This document shows, piece by piece, positions 7,865 through 16,833 of a stretch of 64,000 nt of DNA (its first letter is position 1; each line of letters begins with the position of its first letter). The translations under genes were made by a program, and so were the position numbers. The DNA is taken from contig JANRKB010000043.1 of assembly GCA_033763695.1 (NCBI GenBank), positions 1 through 64,000 on the forward strand, written 5' to 3'. The notes under the pieces were generated by a model that saw nothing but the letters and a program-made list of their open reading frames with translations, had not been told where the DNA came from and searched no databases. The DNA comes from JANRKB01 sp033763695. GTDB lineage: Bacteria; Planctomycetota; Phycisphaerae; Phycisphaerales; UBA1924.

Positions 7865-8875
7865 TCAGGCTTTGGCGGCCTCCTGCTGCTCGAAGAACTC
7901 GCCCATCTGACGGAAGCGCTGGTAGCGGCTCTCGAGCAGGCGATCGATCGGCAACTGCTTGAGTTCCTGGATTCGCGTGACGATCCAGCGCGACAGGCTC
8001 TCGCCCGTGCCGCGTGGGTCGCGATGGGCTCCGCCGATCGGCTCGGGGATGATCTCGTCGATGATCCCCAGTTCGAGGTTGTCCCGGGCGGTGAGGCGGA
8101 GGGCCTTGGCGGCTGCGTCGTTGGTCTTCTCGTTGGCTTCCTTCCAGAGGATCGCCGCACAACCTTCGGGGCTGATGACCGAGTACCAACTGTGCTGGAG
8201 CATCGCGACCTTGTCGGCGACGGCGATGCCAAGCGCACCGCCCGAGCCGCCCTCGCCGATGACGATGCTGACGATCGGTACGCGCAGGATGGACATTTCG
8301 CGGAGGTTGACGGCGATGGCCTCGGCCTGGCCGCGCTGCTCGGCGCCAAGGCCCGGATACGCGCCGGGCGTATCGACGAACGTGACGATCGGCACACCGA
8401 ACTTCTCGGCGAGCTTCATCTTCGCCAGCGCCTTGCGATAGCCCTCGGGGTGCGCGCAGCCGAAGTGGCACGCGATCTTCTCGGCGGTCTCCTTGCCCTT
8501 CTGATGGCCGACGATGAGGCACTTGAGCGGGCCGATGCGTCCAAAGCCGGTGACGATCGCGGGGTCATCGCCGTAGCGACGGTCGCCGTGGAGCTCGCAG
8601 AAATCGCGGCAGATGAGATCGATGTATTGACGTGTCTGCGGGCGGAGCGGGTGGCGTGCGACGCGCACGGTGGCCCAGGGCGAGAGCTGGGTGTAGAGCT
8701 GGGTCAGCTTCTCGTGCCGCTGCTTGGTCAGGTCGGCGATCTCGGAGCGCAGCGTCATAGCGGCCAGCGAGTCAGAACCCTCGGGCAGCTCGCGCAGGGA
8801 CCGCTCGGCCTCCTCGATGCGGCTTTCGAGTTCGACAACGGGCTTCTCAAAGTCGAGCTGGTAGTAGGTTGCCAT
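7865..8875 (-). CDS. accA: Acetyl-CoA carboxylase carboxyltransferase subunit alpha
   Basis: With AccD it moves the carboxyl group from carboxybiotin to acetyl-CoA to give malonyl-CoA. The 336 residues follow AccA closely: DFEKPVVELE at the N-terminus, ELHGDRRYGDDPAIVTG, GRIGPLKCLIVGHQKG, TFVDTPGAYPGLGAEQRGQ, GEGGSGGALGI and SVISPEGCAAILWK. ATG at 8875. accD is not in the window; accB and accC are 27 kb away. The 182 bp upstream contain two kinds of short tandem repeat. Confidence 0.96.
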   Translation of the reverse strand: MATYYQLDFEKPVVELESRIEEAERSLRELPEGSDSLAAMTLRSEIADLTKQRHEKLTQLYTQLSPWATVRVARHPLRPQTRQYIDLICRDFCELHGDRRYGDDPAIVTGFGRIGPLKCLIVGHQKGKETAEKIACHFGCAHPEGYRKALAKMKLAEKFGVPIVTFVDTPGAYPGLGAEQRGQAEAIAVNLREMSILRVPIVSIVIGEGGSGGALGIAVADKVAMLQHSWYSVISPEGCAAILWKEANEKTNDAAAKALRLTARDNLELGIIDEIIPEPIGGAHRDPRGTGESLSRWIVTRIQELKQLPIDRLLESRYQRFRQMGEFFEQQEAAKA

Positions 8876-8917
8876 GGGTGGTCTCTAATGGATGCGGCAG
8901 GAAAGAAAGGCGAAGAG

Positions 8918-8948
8918 GGCATTCGGCATTCGGCATTCGGCATTCGGC
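8918..8948 (+). repeat. Heptamer tandem repeat GGCATTC, 4.4 copies
   Basis: Four exact GGCATTC units (8918-8945) plus GGC, in the accA-lpxA spacer. No coding meaning is apparent. Confidence 0.95.
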
Positions 8949-8996
8949 AAGAAGACAGGAACGCTCGTCTTCCGAAGTCACGCCTCTGACTTTCGC

Positions 8997-9060
8997 ACTT
9001 CGTCTCTTCGTCTCTGCGTCTCTGCGTCTCTCCGTCTCTTCTTCTTTCCGTCTCTTCTTC
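8997..9060 (-). repeat. AGAGACGN octamer array abutting the lpxA stop
   Basis: Read on the minus strand from the lpxA stop, the sequence is AGAAGAGACGG followed by further 8-bp units of the AGAGACGN type (AGAGACGG, AGAGACGC, AGAGACGC, AGAGACGA). It is the same family as the arms around the four-helix-bundle ORF at 35.3-35.8 kb, but here without an ORF. Confidence 0.85.
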
Positions 9061-9892
9061 ACTCCGGAATCAACGTCTCGGCCTGTGCGTTCTTGCCGCG
9101 GCCGCGCTCGCGCGGCGGGGTGGCGATCGGTCGCTTACCCGACTTGATGAACTCGGCCATCTCCATCACCGGCGGGCAATCGCGCCCCATCTCGGTCAGG
9201 ATCGCGACGCGTTCATCGCGCAGTAGCGCGGGCACGAGGGCTTTGCGAAATGCCTCGCGTGTCCGCGTGATCTGATCGCGCGGGATGCCGGAGCGGCGCA
9301 TGCCGACCATGTTCAGGCCCGTGATCGTGTTGCGCACCGGGCTCACGCAGTAGGGCGGAACATCGACCGAGCAGGCCGCAAGGCCGCCGAGCATCGTCAT
9401 GCGTCCGATCCGGCAGAACTGGTGCACCGCGGCGTTGCCGCTGATGATGACCTTGTCGGCGATCAGCGTGAAGCCCGCGAGCAGCGCGCCGTTGGCAAGG
9501 ATGCAGTCGTCGCCGATGATCGCGTCGTGGCCCGCATGCGAGTTGGCCATCATGAAGACACGCTTGCCGACGGTGGTCGGGTTCTCGGCGTGGGTAGACG
9601 CGTGCAGCGAAACGCCTTCGCGGAGGATCGTGCCGTCGCCGATGCGAACGCCTGCGGTGGGCATGCCGGGCTTGAACTTGAAGTCCTGACCAGGGAAGCC
9701 GACGCAGACGTTGGGGTACATCTCGACGTCGTTGCCGACGGTGACCGGGCCGTGGATGTTGACGCTGTTGATGAGGCGGACGTTGTCGCCCAGGACGACG
9801 CGTCCGGTGAGGATGCAGCCGGGGCCGATGTGGACGCCTTGGCCCAGTTCACATTCAGGGGCGACGATCGCAGACGGATGGATGAATCGCAT
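9059..9892 (-). CDS. lpxA: Acyl-ACP--UDP-N-acetylglucosamine O-acyltransferase
   Basis: First enzyme of lipid A synthesis, acylating UDP-GlcNAc. The 277-residue protein is a left-handed beta-helix of hexapeptides (IHPSAIVAPECELG, VHIGPGCIL and so on), with the segment around the catalytic histidine (SHAGHDAIIG), CILANGALLAG, AAVHQFCRIG, DVPPYCVSP and the C-terminal GLNMVGMRRSGIPRDQI. These identify LpxA over LpxD. The ATG at 9892 opens the family N-terminus; the much longer frame to 10681 runs antisense through lipB and is not real. Divergent from lipB, 54 bp apart. Confidence 0.92.
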   Translation of the reverse strand: MRFIHPSAIVAPECELGQGVHIGPGCILTGRVVLGDNVRLINSVNIHGPVTVGNDVEMYPNVCVGFPGQDFKFKPGMPTAGVRIGDGTILREGVSLHASTHAENPTTVGKRVFMMANSHAGHDAIIGDDCILANGALLAGFTLIADKVIISGNAAVHQFCRIGRMTMLGGLAACSVDVPPYCVSPVRNTITGLNMVGMRRSGIPRDQITRTREAFRKALVPALLRDERVAILTEMGRDCPPVMEMAEFIKSGKRPIATPPRERGRGKNAQAETLIPE

Positions 9893-9946
9893 TGGGCGTA
9901 TGGTAGCCGATTCGGGCGCAATTCCGGCCCCGGACCCAAACGTGAC

Positions 9947-10735
9947 ATGAACTCCGCGTCGACCAACCCATCGCAGCCCTCGGCTCCATCCGTGCCGCTC
10001 GCGCTCAGCGATCTCGGTCGCCTGGGGTATGCCCCTGCATATGAGCGTCAGGTCGCTGGTGTGGAGGAAGTGCTGGCGTGGCGCGAAGCCGCCGCGACGA
10101 ATCCTGCCGCGAACGTCGGGCGGGTTTTCTTTGTCGAACATGATCCGGTGGTGACCGTGAGCCGTCGCCCCGAGGCACGCGAACATCTGGTCGCCACGCC
10201 GGAACTGCTCGCGCGGCACGGGGTCGCGGTCGCCGAGACCGATCGCGGCGGCGACATCACCTATCACGGCCCCGGCCAACTCGTCGCCTACCCCATTCTC
10301 GATCTCAATCGACTCAATCTCGGCCTGCACGAGTACATGCGGCTGCTTGAAGAAGCGGTCATCCGCACGTGCGCCGCGTTCGGCGTCGCCACGACACGCG
10401 ACCCGAAGGCCACCGGCGTCTGGACGCTGCGCGATGGTGCGCCACACGCCAAGATCTGCGCCATGGGCGTCCGCGTGCGCAAGTGGATCTCGATGCACGG
10501 GCTGGCGATCAACGTCAGCACGAACCTCGATCACTTCAACCTCATCGTGCCGTGCGGCCTGGTCGGGCGCCCCGTGACAAGCCTTGCGCGGGAACTGGGC
10601 ACACAAGTGCCGCATATCGACGCAGTCAAGCGCGAGCTCGCGGGGCACCTGAGTCTGCTCGTGAACGAGGCCGCCGCCCAAGCCCGCGCTCGGCGGGCCG
10701 CGGCCGATGCGGCGTCGTCGCCAGTGAACGAGTAG
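9947..10735 (+). CDS. lipB: Octanoyl-[acyl-carrier-protein]:protein N-octanoyltransferase
   Basis: Transfers octanoyl from ACP to lipoyl domains, the first step of lipoate attachment. In the 262 residues the LipB marks are GGDITYHGPGQLVAYPILDL, the catalytic lysine in HAKICAMGVRV, KWISMHGLAINV and the catalytic cysteine in IVPCGL. The N-terminus has about 25 Ser/Pro-rich residues before the conserved region. ATG at 9947. The C-terminal 20 residues are Ala/Arg-rich and poorly conserved. Confidence 0.94.
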   Translation: MNSASTNPSQPSAPSVPLALSDLGRLGYAPAYERQVAGVEEVLAWREAAATNPAANVGRVFFVEHDPVVTVSRRPEAREHLVATPELLARHGVAVAETDRGGDITYHGPGQLVAYPILDLNRLNLGLHEYMRLLEEAVIRTCAAFGVATTRDPKATGVWTLRDGAPHAKICAMGVRVRKWISMHGLAINVSTNLDHFNLIVPCGLVGRPVTSLARELGTQVPHIDAVKRELAGHLSLLVNEAAAQARARRAAADAASSPVNE

Positions 10736-10785
10736 CCGGTTTTACGCATTTCGTTCTCGCCTCGGTTGGCCGAGCGGGCTTTGAT

Positions 10786-12477
10786 ATGCCCGTGAACCCC
10801 ACCGCCCAACTTCTGGAGCCCGAAGTTCGCGAGTGCATCCGCGAAGGGCTGTTCACCGAGCTGCGCGAGTCGCTGCACACGCTGCCGCCCGCCGACGTCG
10901 CCGAGATCTTGACGGAGCTGGAGCCCAAGGACGCCGCGGTGGCGTTCCGCTTTCTGCATCGTGATGACGCCGCGGCGTGCTTCACGTACCTGAGCGCGGA
11001 AAAGCAGCAGGAACTGATCGCGAGCCTGGGCAACGAGGCCGCGGTGCGCATCGTCGAGGACATGCCCGCCGACGATCGCGCGCGGCTGCTGGATGAACTG
11101 CCCGAAGAAGTCGCGGCGCGGCTCGTGGCATCGCTGAGCCCAAGTGAACGTCAGGCGACGCAGGCGATTCTGGGATATCCGCCGCGCAGCGTCGGGCGAC
11201 TGATGACGCCCGACTATGTGCGTGTGCGGCGTGAATGGACGGTCGCGCAGGCGCTGGACCACATCCGGCGGCACGGGCGCGACGCCGAGACCGTCAACGT
11301 CATCTACGTCGTTGATGAGCAGGGCAAGTTGATTGACGATCTGCGGCTGCGGCAGGTCCTGTTCGCAGAGCCGACGCAGACGATCGACAACCTGATGAAC
11401 CACCAGTTCGTCACGCTTCGGGCCGACATGGACCGCAGCGAAGCCGTCGAGATGCTGACGCGCTATGACCGCGTCGCGCTGCCGGTGGTGGACAGCCGCG
11501 GCTCGCTGATCGGCATCGTGACGCACGACGACGTGGCCGACGTGGCGCAGATGGAAGCCACCGAGGACATGCAGCGAATGGGCGGCGTGGCCGCACTCGA
11601 AGAGCCGTTCATGCAGGCGAGCGTGCTCAGCCTCTTCAAGAAGCGCATTCCATGGCTCGCGCTCTTGTTCCTCAGCGAGCTGCTCACAAGCAACGCGATC
11701 GCCGCGTTCGAGGATCAGATCAAGCGTGCGGCGATCCTAGCGGCGTTCATTCCGGCGATCATCTCATCGGGCGGCAACTCGGGCTCACAGGCCAGCACGC
11801 TCGTCATCCGCGCTCTGGGGCTGAAGGAAATCGAGCTGGGCGACTGGTGGCGGGTGCTGCGGCGTGAGTTCGCCGTCGCCGGCATGCTCGGACTGGTCAT
11901 CGGCGCGATCGGCCTCTTCCGCATCAACCTCTTCGGCTGGATGGGCTGGTTCCACGACGAAGACGTGATGCGTCACTACACGATCCTCGGTTGGACGATC
12001 TCGCTGACGCTTGTGGGCGTGGTGCTGTGGGGCTCGGTGATGGGCGCAATGCTGCCCTTTATCCTCAAGAAGTGCAAACTCGACCCCGCGAGCAGCAGCG
12101 CGCCGTTCGTCGCCACGCTCGTCGACGTCACCGGCATCATCATCTACTTCATGTGCGCCATCTTCATCCTCAAGTCCACGCTTCTCAAGCCACCGACGTT
12201 CAATGAGGACGCGCTGAACACGGGCGTCGACGCGCGGGTGATCTCTGCCAAGCCCGACCTCGACGGCGATCCGTTCTGGACGCTGGTGGTGCAAACGCCC
12301 GAGCAGGCAGCGGCCAAGTCATCGAGCGTCATCCGCGTCCCCAGCGAGAAGATTCCCAAGGAAGCGATCAAGGAAGGCGACGCCGTGCACCTGACCTTCG
12401 AGGTCGATCATGCGAGCGGCGTCACCCTCGTCTCCCCTGCGGCACCGACCGGACCTGAGCCTGGATCGGCACACTGA
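10786..12477 (+). CDS. mgtE: Magnesium transporter MgtE with C-terminal extension
   Basis: A Mg2+ channel/transporter of 563 residues. The cytoplasmic MgtE N-domain (about 20-130, with repeats such as LPPADVAEILTEL) precedes two CBS domains (about 135-255; VGRLMTPDYV, IDNLMNHQFV) and a five-helix membrane domain (about 285-465). The pore signature FIPAIISSGGNSGSQAS and the late LVDVTGIIIYF are intact. About 95 residues follow the last helix, which ordinary MgtE lacks; this tail has no motif I know. ATG at 10786, just 50 bp after lipB. Confidence 0.94.
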   Translation: MPVNPTAQLLEPEVRECIREGLFTELRESLHTLPPADVAEILTELEPKDAAVAFRFLHRDDAAACFTYLSAEKQQELIASLGNEAAVRIVEDMPADDRARLLDELPEEVAARLVASLSPSERQATQAILGYPPRSVGRLMTPDYVRVRREWTVAQALDHIRRHGRDAETVNVIYVVDEQGKLIDDLRLRQVLFAEPTQTIDNLMNHQFVTLRADMDRSEAVEMLTRYDRVALPVVDSRGSLIGIVTHDDVADVAQMEATEDMQRMGGVAALEEPFMQASVLSLFKKRIPWLALLFLSELLTSNAIAAFEDQIKRAAILAAFIPAIISSGGNSGSQASTLVIRALGLKEIELGDWWRVLRREFAVAGMLGLVIGAIGLFRINLFGWMGWFHDEDVMRHYTILGWTISLTLVGVVLWGSVMGAMLPFILKKCKLDPASSSAPFVATLVDVTGIIIYFMCAIFILKSTLLKPPTFNEDALNTGVDARVISAKPDLDGDPFWTLVVQTPEQAAAKSSSVIRVPSEKIPKEAIKEGDAVHLTFEVDHASGVTLVSPAAPTGPEPGSAH

Positions 12478-12505
12478 GGCACGTCCTCACCACCGGCGCG
12501 AACGT

Positions 12506-13834
12506 TTAACCAGCGCACGACGTTTCGAACGCGGCAACGAAGTCGTCAAAGTCACTGAAATCGAGAAAACCGTCGTCGTTAAAGTCGGCGCCGATCTCGC
12601 CGCGCTCGAACGCTGCGACAAAGTCGTCGAAATCGCCGAAGTCGACGGCATCGTCGTTGTTAAAGTCGGCTGGGCAGGCGTGCACGGCATGAAGCATGAT
12701 GTCCGCCGCGATGAACAAGGCGATTGAGCCGTCATCGAGCGCGCCGTTGCCGTTGACGGCGACAGCAACCGCGAGGCCTCGCGAGCGATCAATAAAGAGC
12801 TGAGACGTGAACGCATCGGTTGAACCGATCCAGCCGTCGCCGATGCCGCCGATCGGGCGCAGGTCCGTCCAGCCCATCGCGAACACTCGGCCCTGGGTGT
12901 CATGCATCTGCTCGACACGCTGGCTGTCAAACGGCAGCGCGCTCGTCACGCCGCGAAGAGCACGAAGGTGCTGACGTCCAAACTCAGCGAGGTTGGGAAT
13001 CGACATGCTCAGATTGCCCGCGGGGTTGAATGCAACCGGGAACTGGATTTCGCCGCGCGGGTCGATCTCGAGCATCTGGCCTTCGGACAGAACATGACCC
13101 CAAGGCTGGTCGCTGCCATCGCTGCCGGGCCAGCCGATCTCAATGTGAAGACCCAGCGAGGTTTCAAGCAACCGCGTCACCTCCGCTTCCCACGTCTTGC
13201 CGCTGGCGATCTCTCCCATCAGGCCCGCGATCATGTATGCGGCGTTGGAGTAATGAGATTCAGAACGATCGAACGCGGGTGGCTGCGCGAGGATCAACGC
13301 GGCGATCTGCTCACGCTGCTCGTGCGGGGTGCCAGGAAGCCCGGCGTAGGCAAGCAGTTCATCGTTGGTGAACAGCATCGGCAAGCCGCCGCGCATCGTG
13401 AGAATCTCCCGGAGTGTCACGTCGCGATAGCGTGCGTCGATCTCGGGGATCCGAGAGCTCAGCACGTCGCCGATGGTCGACTCCCACGACAGCACACCGC
13501 GCTGGACATACTCCGCGAGGATGCTGCTGGTGATGGCCTTGGCGTTGGAGCCAACGTGGTAGCGATCAGCACTCGTGACGGGCGCGAGATCACTGACTCG
13601 CCGGACGCCGAGCGCGGCCGTTGCGGGCTCCGGGTCATTGAGGCGCATGATGGTTGCCGACAACGACGGCACGCCGCTGAGTTCGCGAAGTACACCGAGC
13701 TGCTGCTCGGCAAAGGCCTGGTCGAACCACGCGGGCGTTGTCTGGGCATGACACAGTGAGGCGAGCGCCCCCGTCAGGGAGGCCGCGACGAAGACGGAGA
13801 CACGACGACGAGAGCCATATCCGCGCGAAAGCAT
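12506..13834 (-). CDS. Secreted serine beta-lactamase-fold hydrolase with GC-type dockerin
   Basis: A 442-residue exported protein. A signal peptide (SVFVAASLTGALASLCHAQ) precedes a class C beta-lactamase/esterase domain with the SxxK nucleophile motif (GSNAKAIT), the YxN motif (HYSNAAYM) and a late GWIGSTDAF. The end carries two EF-hand-like repeats (ADFNNDDAVDFGDFDDFV and DFNDDGFLDFSDFDDFV) of the GC-type dockerin kind, but the tail is FETSCAG, not a plain Gly-Cys. ATG at 13834 with a strong AAAGGAGT 6 nt upstream. The substrate is unknown; peptidoglycan peptides or esters are possible. Confidence 0.88.
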   Translation of the reverse strand: MLSRGYGSRRRVSVFVAASLTGALASLCHAQTTPAWFDQAFAEQQLGVLRELSGVPSLSATIMRLNDPEPATAALGVRRVSDLAPVTSADRYHVGSNAKAITSSILAEYVQRGVLSWESTIGDVLSSRIPEIDARYRDVTLREILTMRGGLPMLFTNDELLAYAGLPGTPHEQREQIAALILAQPPAFDRSESHYSNAAYMIAGLMGEIASGKTWEAEVTRLLETSLGLHIEIGWPGSDGSDQPWGHVLSEGQMLEIDPRGEIQFPVAFNPAGNLSMSIPNLAEFGRQHLRALRGVTSALPFDSQRVEQMHDTQGRVFAMGWTDLRPIGGIGDGWIGSTDAFTSQLFIDRSRGLAVAVAVNGNGALDDGSIALFIAADIMLHAVHACPADFNNDDAVDFGDFDDFVAAFERGEIGADFNDDGFLDFSDFDDFVAAFETSCAG

Positions 13835-13961
13835 GAGAACTCCTTTGTGGCTGCGTCGGGAGTACGACCGACACGAGCTGGAGAAAGCATGCGCCAGAAG
13901 CCTGCGCGAAACATGATGCGAAGATGATGGACGCGCGACCGAATCGCAAACGCCCGAAAAC

Positions 13962-15449
13962 TCAGGCTGGAGGAACGGACATCGTCGCAACAGGCTCGTC
14001 CGTGTCGCGTGGAAGGCGAACGCGGATCCGCACATGGGCGTCGGGTGTCAGTTCCAGATCGAGCGTGCCGCCCAAGCCGTGGACAAACGCGTGGACAAGG
14101 GTGAGGCCCAGGCCACTGTGCGTGCCGTCGCCGCGCCGGGGCGTCTTTCGCCAGAAAGGCTCGCACATGCTGGCAAGATCGGCCGACTGGAGATCTGTCG
14201 GACCATTCGCCCACAGCAGTTCAATCTCGGGACGTTGGCCCGCGATGTGCATCACTCGCAGCGCAACACTGATGCTCCCGCCCGAGGGGGTGTACTCGCG
14301 GGCATTTCGAGCCAGATTGGAGACGATCGTTTCGAGCGCACCACGCTCAGCGTGGACGCTCAGCGTCTCTGGAAGATCAACCACAAGACGAATCCCGCGG
14401 GCGATCAGCGAGGCTTCATCCCCTGCAGTTTCTTCTCGAACCAGAGCTGCGAGATCGACACACACGCGTTCGCCACGCCACTCCGATGCCTGTGCACGAG
14501 CGATCTGAAGGAGCGCGGTGAGCACATCATCGGCCCGGGCCGCCACACCGGAGATGTCACGCAGTGCCAGTGACTGAGATTGCGGATCGGCGGCTCGTCG
14601 CAGAGCGTGCTCTGCAACGGCACGAATCTCCGCAAGAGGCGTGCGCAGCTCATGGGCCGCGTTGCGAGAGAACCGGCGTTCATGCTGGAACGCTTCATCG
14701 AGCCGACACAGTGTGGCATTGAATGCGTCGCCGAGCGGCCGCAGTTCATCGGGCATTCCCGCGGTCGTCACGCGCGAACCCAATCGCTCTGCGTCGACGC
14801 TCGCGACCTGATGCGAGAGCCGCGTGATCGGCTCCATCCCGTGCGCGACGATCGCCCTCGTGATGAACGTAAGTGCGACGAGTCCGCCGCAGATCAGAAG
14901 CCCGCCGCACGCGTACAAACCCAGTCGCAGCAGACGGAGCACGCCGCCCGCGTGCGCGACCACAAGCGTGAGTCGCGGATCTTCCTCGCCGGCGTGCTCG
15001 GCAATGCCCTGCGGGACCCATCGCACCCATGCAATACTCGCGCTTCGTCCATCGGGCAGCGTCGCACTGCCAAACTCGATTTCCTCCGGAAATCGCGCCG
15101 TTTCGCCGGGATTTGGCTCAGCCATCGGCGGCGGGTCCAACGTCTGTGCGCCGAGCGAGTCGGACTTGGCGATCGTCGAGCCGTCTGCGGACCAGATCTG
15201 GAAGTATGCATCGGTGGATGACACATCGAACTTCGCCCGCAGCTCAACGGGCAGTGCTCGCAGCATCGGTCGCTCGCTGTCGTTTCGTACGGAAAGCGCG
15301 AGTCGCCCAGCGTCCGCCGTGAGTAGTGCGATGCTCTGCACCCAGGTGATCGCTTCGACCGCGGCAATCAGGGCAACGCCCGCGAGCAGCGCGAACGCCG
15401 CTGCAACGATCATGAAGGTTCGGACCAGACGATCACGGATGGACCACAT
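13962..15449 (-). CDS. OmpR-family-associated sensor histidine kinase
   Basis: A 495-residue membrane kinase. TM1 (FMIVAAAFALLAGVALIAAV) and a second helix near residue 185 enclose a periplasmic sensor domain, then HAMP, the H-box (RRFSRNAAHELRTPLAEI), an N-box (SNLARNAREYTPSGG) and a G-box (HSGLGLTLV). It overlaps the response regulator gene by 17 bp, so the two are translationally coupled. The stimulus is unknown. A secreted beta-lactamase-fold gene lies downstream, 127 bp away on the same strand, and could be a target. Confidence 0.92.
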   Translation of the reverse strand: MWSIRDRLVRTFMIVAAAFALLAGVALIAAVEAITWVQSIALLTADAGRLALSVRNDSERPMLRALPVELRAKFDVSSTDAYFQIWSADGSTIAKSDSLGAQTLDPPPMAEPNPGETARFPEEIEFGSATLPDGRSASIAWVRWVPQGIAEHAGEEDPRLTLVVAHAGGVLRLLRLGLYACGGLLICGGLVALTFITRAIVAHGMEPITRLSHQVASVDAERLGSRVTTAGMPDELRPLGDAFNATLCRLDEAFQHERRFSRNAAHELRTPLAEIRAVAEHALRRAADPQSQSLALRDISGVAARADDVLTALLQIARAQASEWRGERVCVDLAALVREETAGDEASLIARGIRLVVDLPETLSVHAERGALETIVSNLARNAREYTPSGGSISVALRVMHIAGQRPEIELLWANGPTDLQSADLASMCEPFWRKTPRRGDGTHSGLGLTLVHAFVHGLGGTLDLELTPDAHVRIRVRLPRDTDEPVATMSVPPA

Positions 15450-16122
15450 TGGTTGGCTCCGTGAGGGCGTATCCGACGCCGCGCTTGGTGCGGATGAGAT
15501 CCGGGCGCCCGCCGGCGTTGAGCTTCTGGCGCAGTGCCGCGATCGCTGAGTCGATCGCGTTGCTCATGATCCGCGCGTTCTCATCGTAGATGTGCTCTTC
15601 GAGCTCATGACGCGAGACATACGCGGGTGATCGCAGCGCAAGGTACTCGAGGATCGCGAACTCGCGACGCGTCAAGTCGATCTCCACGCCCGCGCGGCGG
15701 ACGACACGCACGCTTGTATCAACTTCCAGGTCGGCGATACGAAGGATCTGCCGCACATTGGAGTGCCGACGCCGCACGAGCGCGGCAACACGAGCGAGCA
15801 GCTCGTCCGACGCGAAGGGTTTCACCAGATAATCATCAGCACCGGAGCGCAGACCACGCACACGATCATCCACGGCATCGCGTGCTGTCAACAGCAGCAC
15901 CGCCGCCTGCACGTTCTTCTCTCTCGCGCGGCGGACCACTTCGAAGCCATCAATCTCAGGCATCATCACGTCGAGGACAACGACGTCGTACTCGGTGGTT
16001 CGCAGATGGATCAATCCATCCTTGCCGTCGCACGCCGTGTCGACGACGTAGCCCTCATCGCGGAGCATTGCCGCAACGGATTCGCGAATGCGATCGGAGT
16101 CGTCAACCACCAGCACGCGCAT
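15433..16122 (-). CDS. OmpR-family response regulator
   Basis: A 229-residue two-domain regulator. The receiver (about 1-115) has VLVVDDSDRIRES, the phospho-acceptor Asp in VVLDVMMPEIDG, LLTA and the lysine of YLVKPF. The winged-helix DNA-binding domain (about 130-225) has LTRREFAILEYLA and GVGYAL. ATG at 16122 is preferred over 16170 because the receiver begins at once (MRVLVVDD). First gene of the pair, followed by its kinase. Confidence 0.94.
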   Translation of the reverse strand: MRVLVVDDSDRIRESVAAMLRDEGYVVDTACDGKDGLIHLRTTEYDVVVLDVMMPEIDGFEVVRRAREKNVQAAVLLLTARDAVDDRVRGLRSGADDYLVKPFASDELLARVAALVRRRHSNVRQILRIADLEVDTSVRVVRRAGVEIDLTRREFAILEYLALRSPAYVSRHELEEHIYDENARIMSNAIDSAIAALRQKLNAGGRPDLIRTKRGVGYALTEPTNVVHP

Positions 16123-16181
16123 AGCAGATCGTATGTGCGGGCGAGCGATGGAGATCTCGATCACGGACAACAGCAGCCCGC

Positions 16182-16823
16182 CTACTCGTCGTTGAATGAG
16201 CCTTCAGGCGCTTCTCGCTCGGCGCGGCGACGCTGCTTGTAGATGAGCCGCAGGTTGCGTGCATAGACCACAACGCCCGACGACTGGCCGAGCACACCGA
16301 CCGGGTCTTGTCGCCAGACGAAGTACGCGAAGAGTGCGACGCCGCCGATGAGGCTCATCCACCAGAAGCTCTCGGGGATGACGGCCTGACGGCGCTTCTC
16401 ACTCACGAGCCATTGCACAAGGAAGCGGCTGGCAAACACGCCCTGCCCAAGAAAGCCGACGCCCACCCACACCAAGCCCGCCCAACTGGTGATGCCCAGA
16501 ATGCGGAAGAGCAAGTTGGCACGCTGCGCGGTCGCGTTAACCGCGACGTTTTCGCCGAAGCGTTCTCGCAAAGCGGTCTCGTCGAACGGAGCCGAGGCGT
16601 GCCCGTCGCGCGTCAACACGCGGAACTCAAATGCTCCCGAATCGTTCTTCCACGTTTCGAGCACGCCACGCGTGTCGGCGATGAGCAGTTTCTGAGTTGT
16701 TGCGCCCGGCTTGGTGTCGTAGTTCGTGCAACTGCTCGGCCCCAGCGCGAGCCAGAAGCCCAAGAACAGCACGAGCACCATCAGTGCACCGGGCTCCCAC
16801 TTCACACGCTTGCGGGTGTTCAT
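16182..16823 (-). CDS. Lipid A biosynthesis N-terminal (LAB_N) domain membrane protein
   Basis: A 213-residue membrane protein. TM1 (ALMVLVLFLGFWLALG) precedes a periplasmic segment of about 70 residues, then three helices forming a LAB_N domain: FASRFLVQWLVSEKRR, IPESFWWMSLIGGVALFAYF and VGVLGQSSGVVVYARNL. LAB_N proteins are found beside or fused to polyprenyl-phosphate glycosyltransferases, and here the gene starts 10 bp after the GT2 gene ends. A role in moving or modifying lipid-linked sugars at the envelope is inferred from that pairing. ATG at 16823. Confidence 0.85.
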   Translation of the reverse strand: MNTRKRVKWEPGALMVLVLFLGFWLALGPSSCTNYDTKPGATTQKLLIADTRGVLETWKNDSGAFEFRVLTRDGHASAPFDETALRERFGENVAVNATAQRANLLFRILGITSWAGLVWVGVGFLGQGVFASRFLVQWLVSEKRRQAVIPESFWWMSLIGGVALFAYFVWRQDPVGVLGQSSGVVVYARNLRLIYKQRRRAEREAPEGSFNDE

Positions 16824-16833
16824 GCTCGGGTGC

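Noticed and set aside
9422..9946. Extension of LipB upstream into lpxA
   Set aside because: Antisense to lpxA; LipB homology starts after the ATG at 9947.
9893..10681. Extended 540-residue LpxA
   Set aside because: The extra 263 residues are antisense to lipB; LpxA proper starts at 9892.
10369..10785. Extension of MgtE upstream
   Set aside because: It overlaps lipB in another frame; MgtE homology starts just after 10786.
12506..12665. True cellulosomal dockerin
   Set aside because: No cohesin or scaffoldin genes; the paired repeats with a terminal Cys-type tail fit the planctomycete anchor better.
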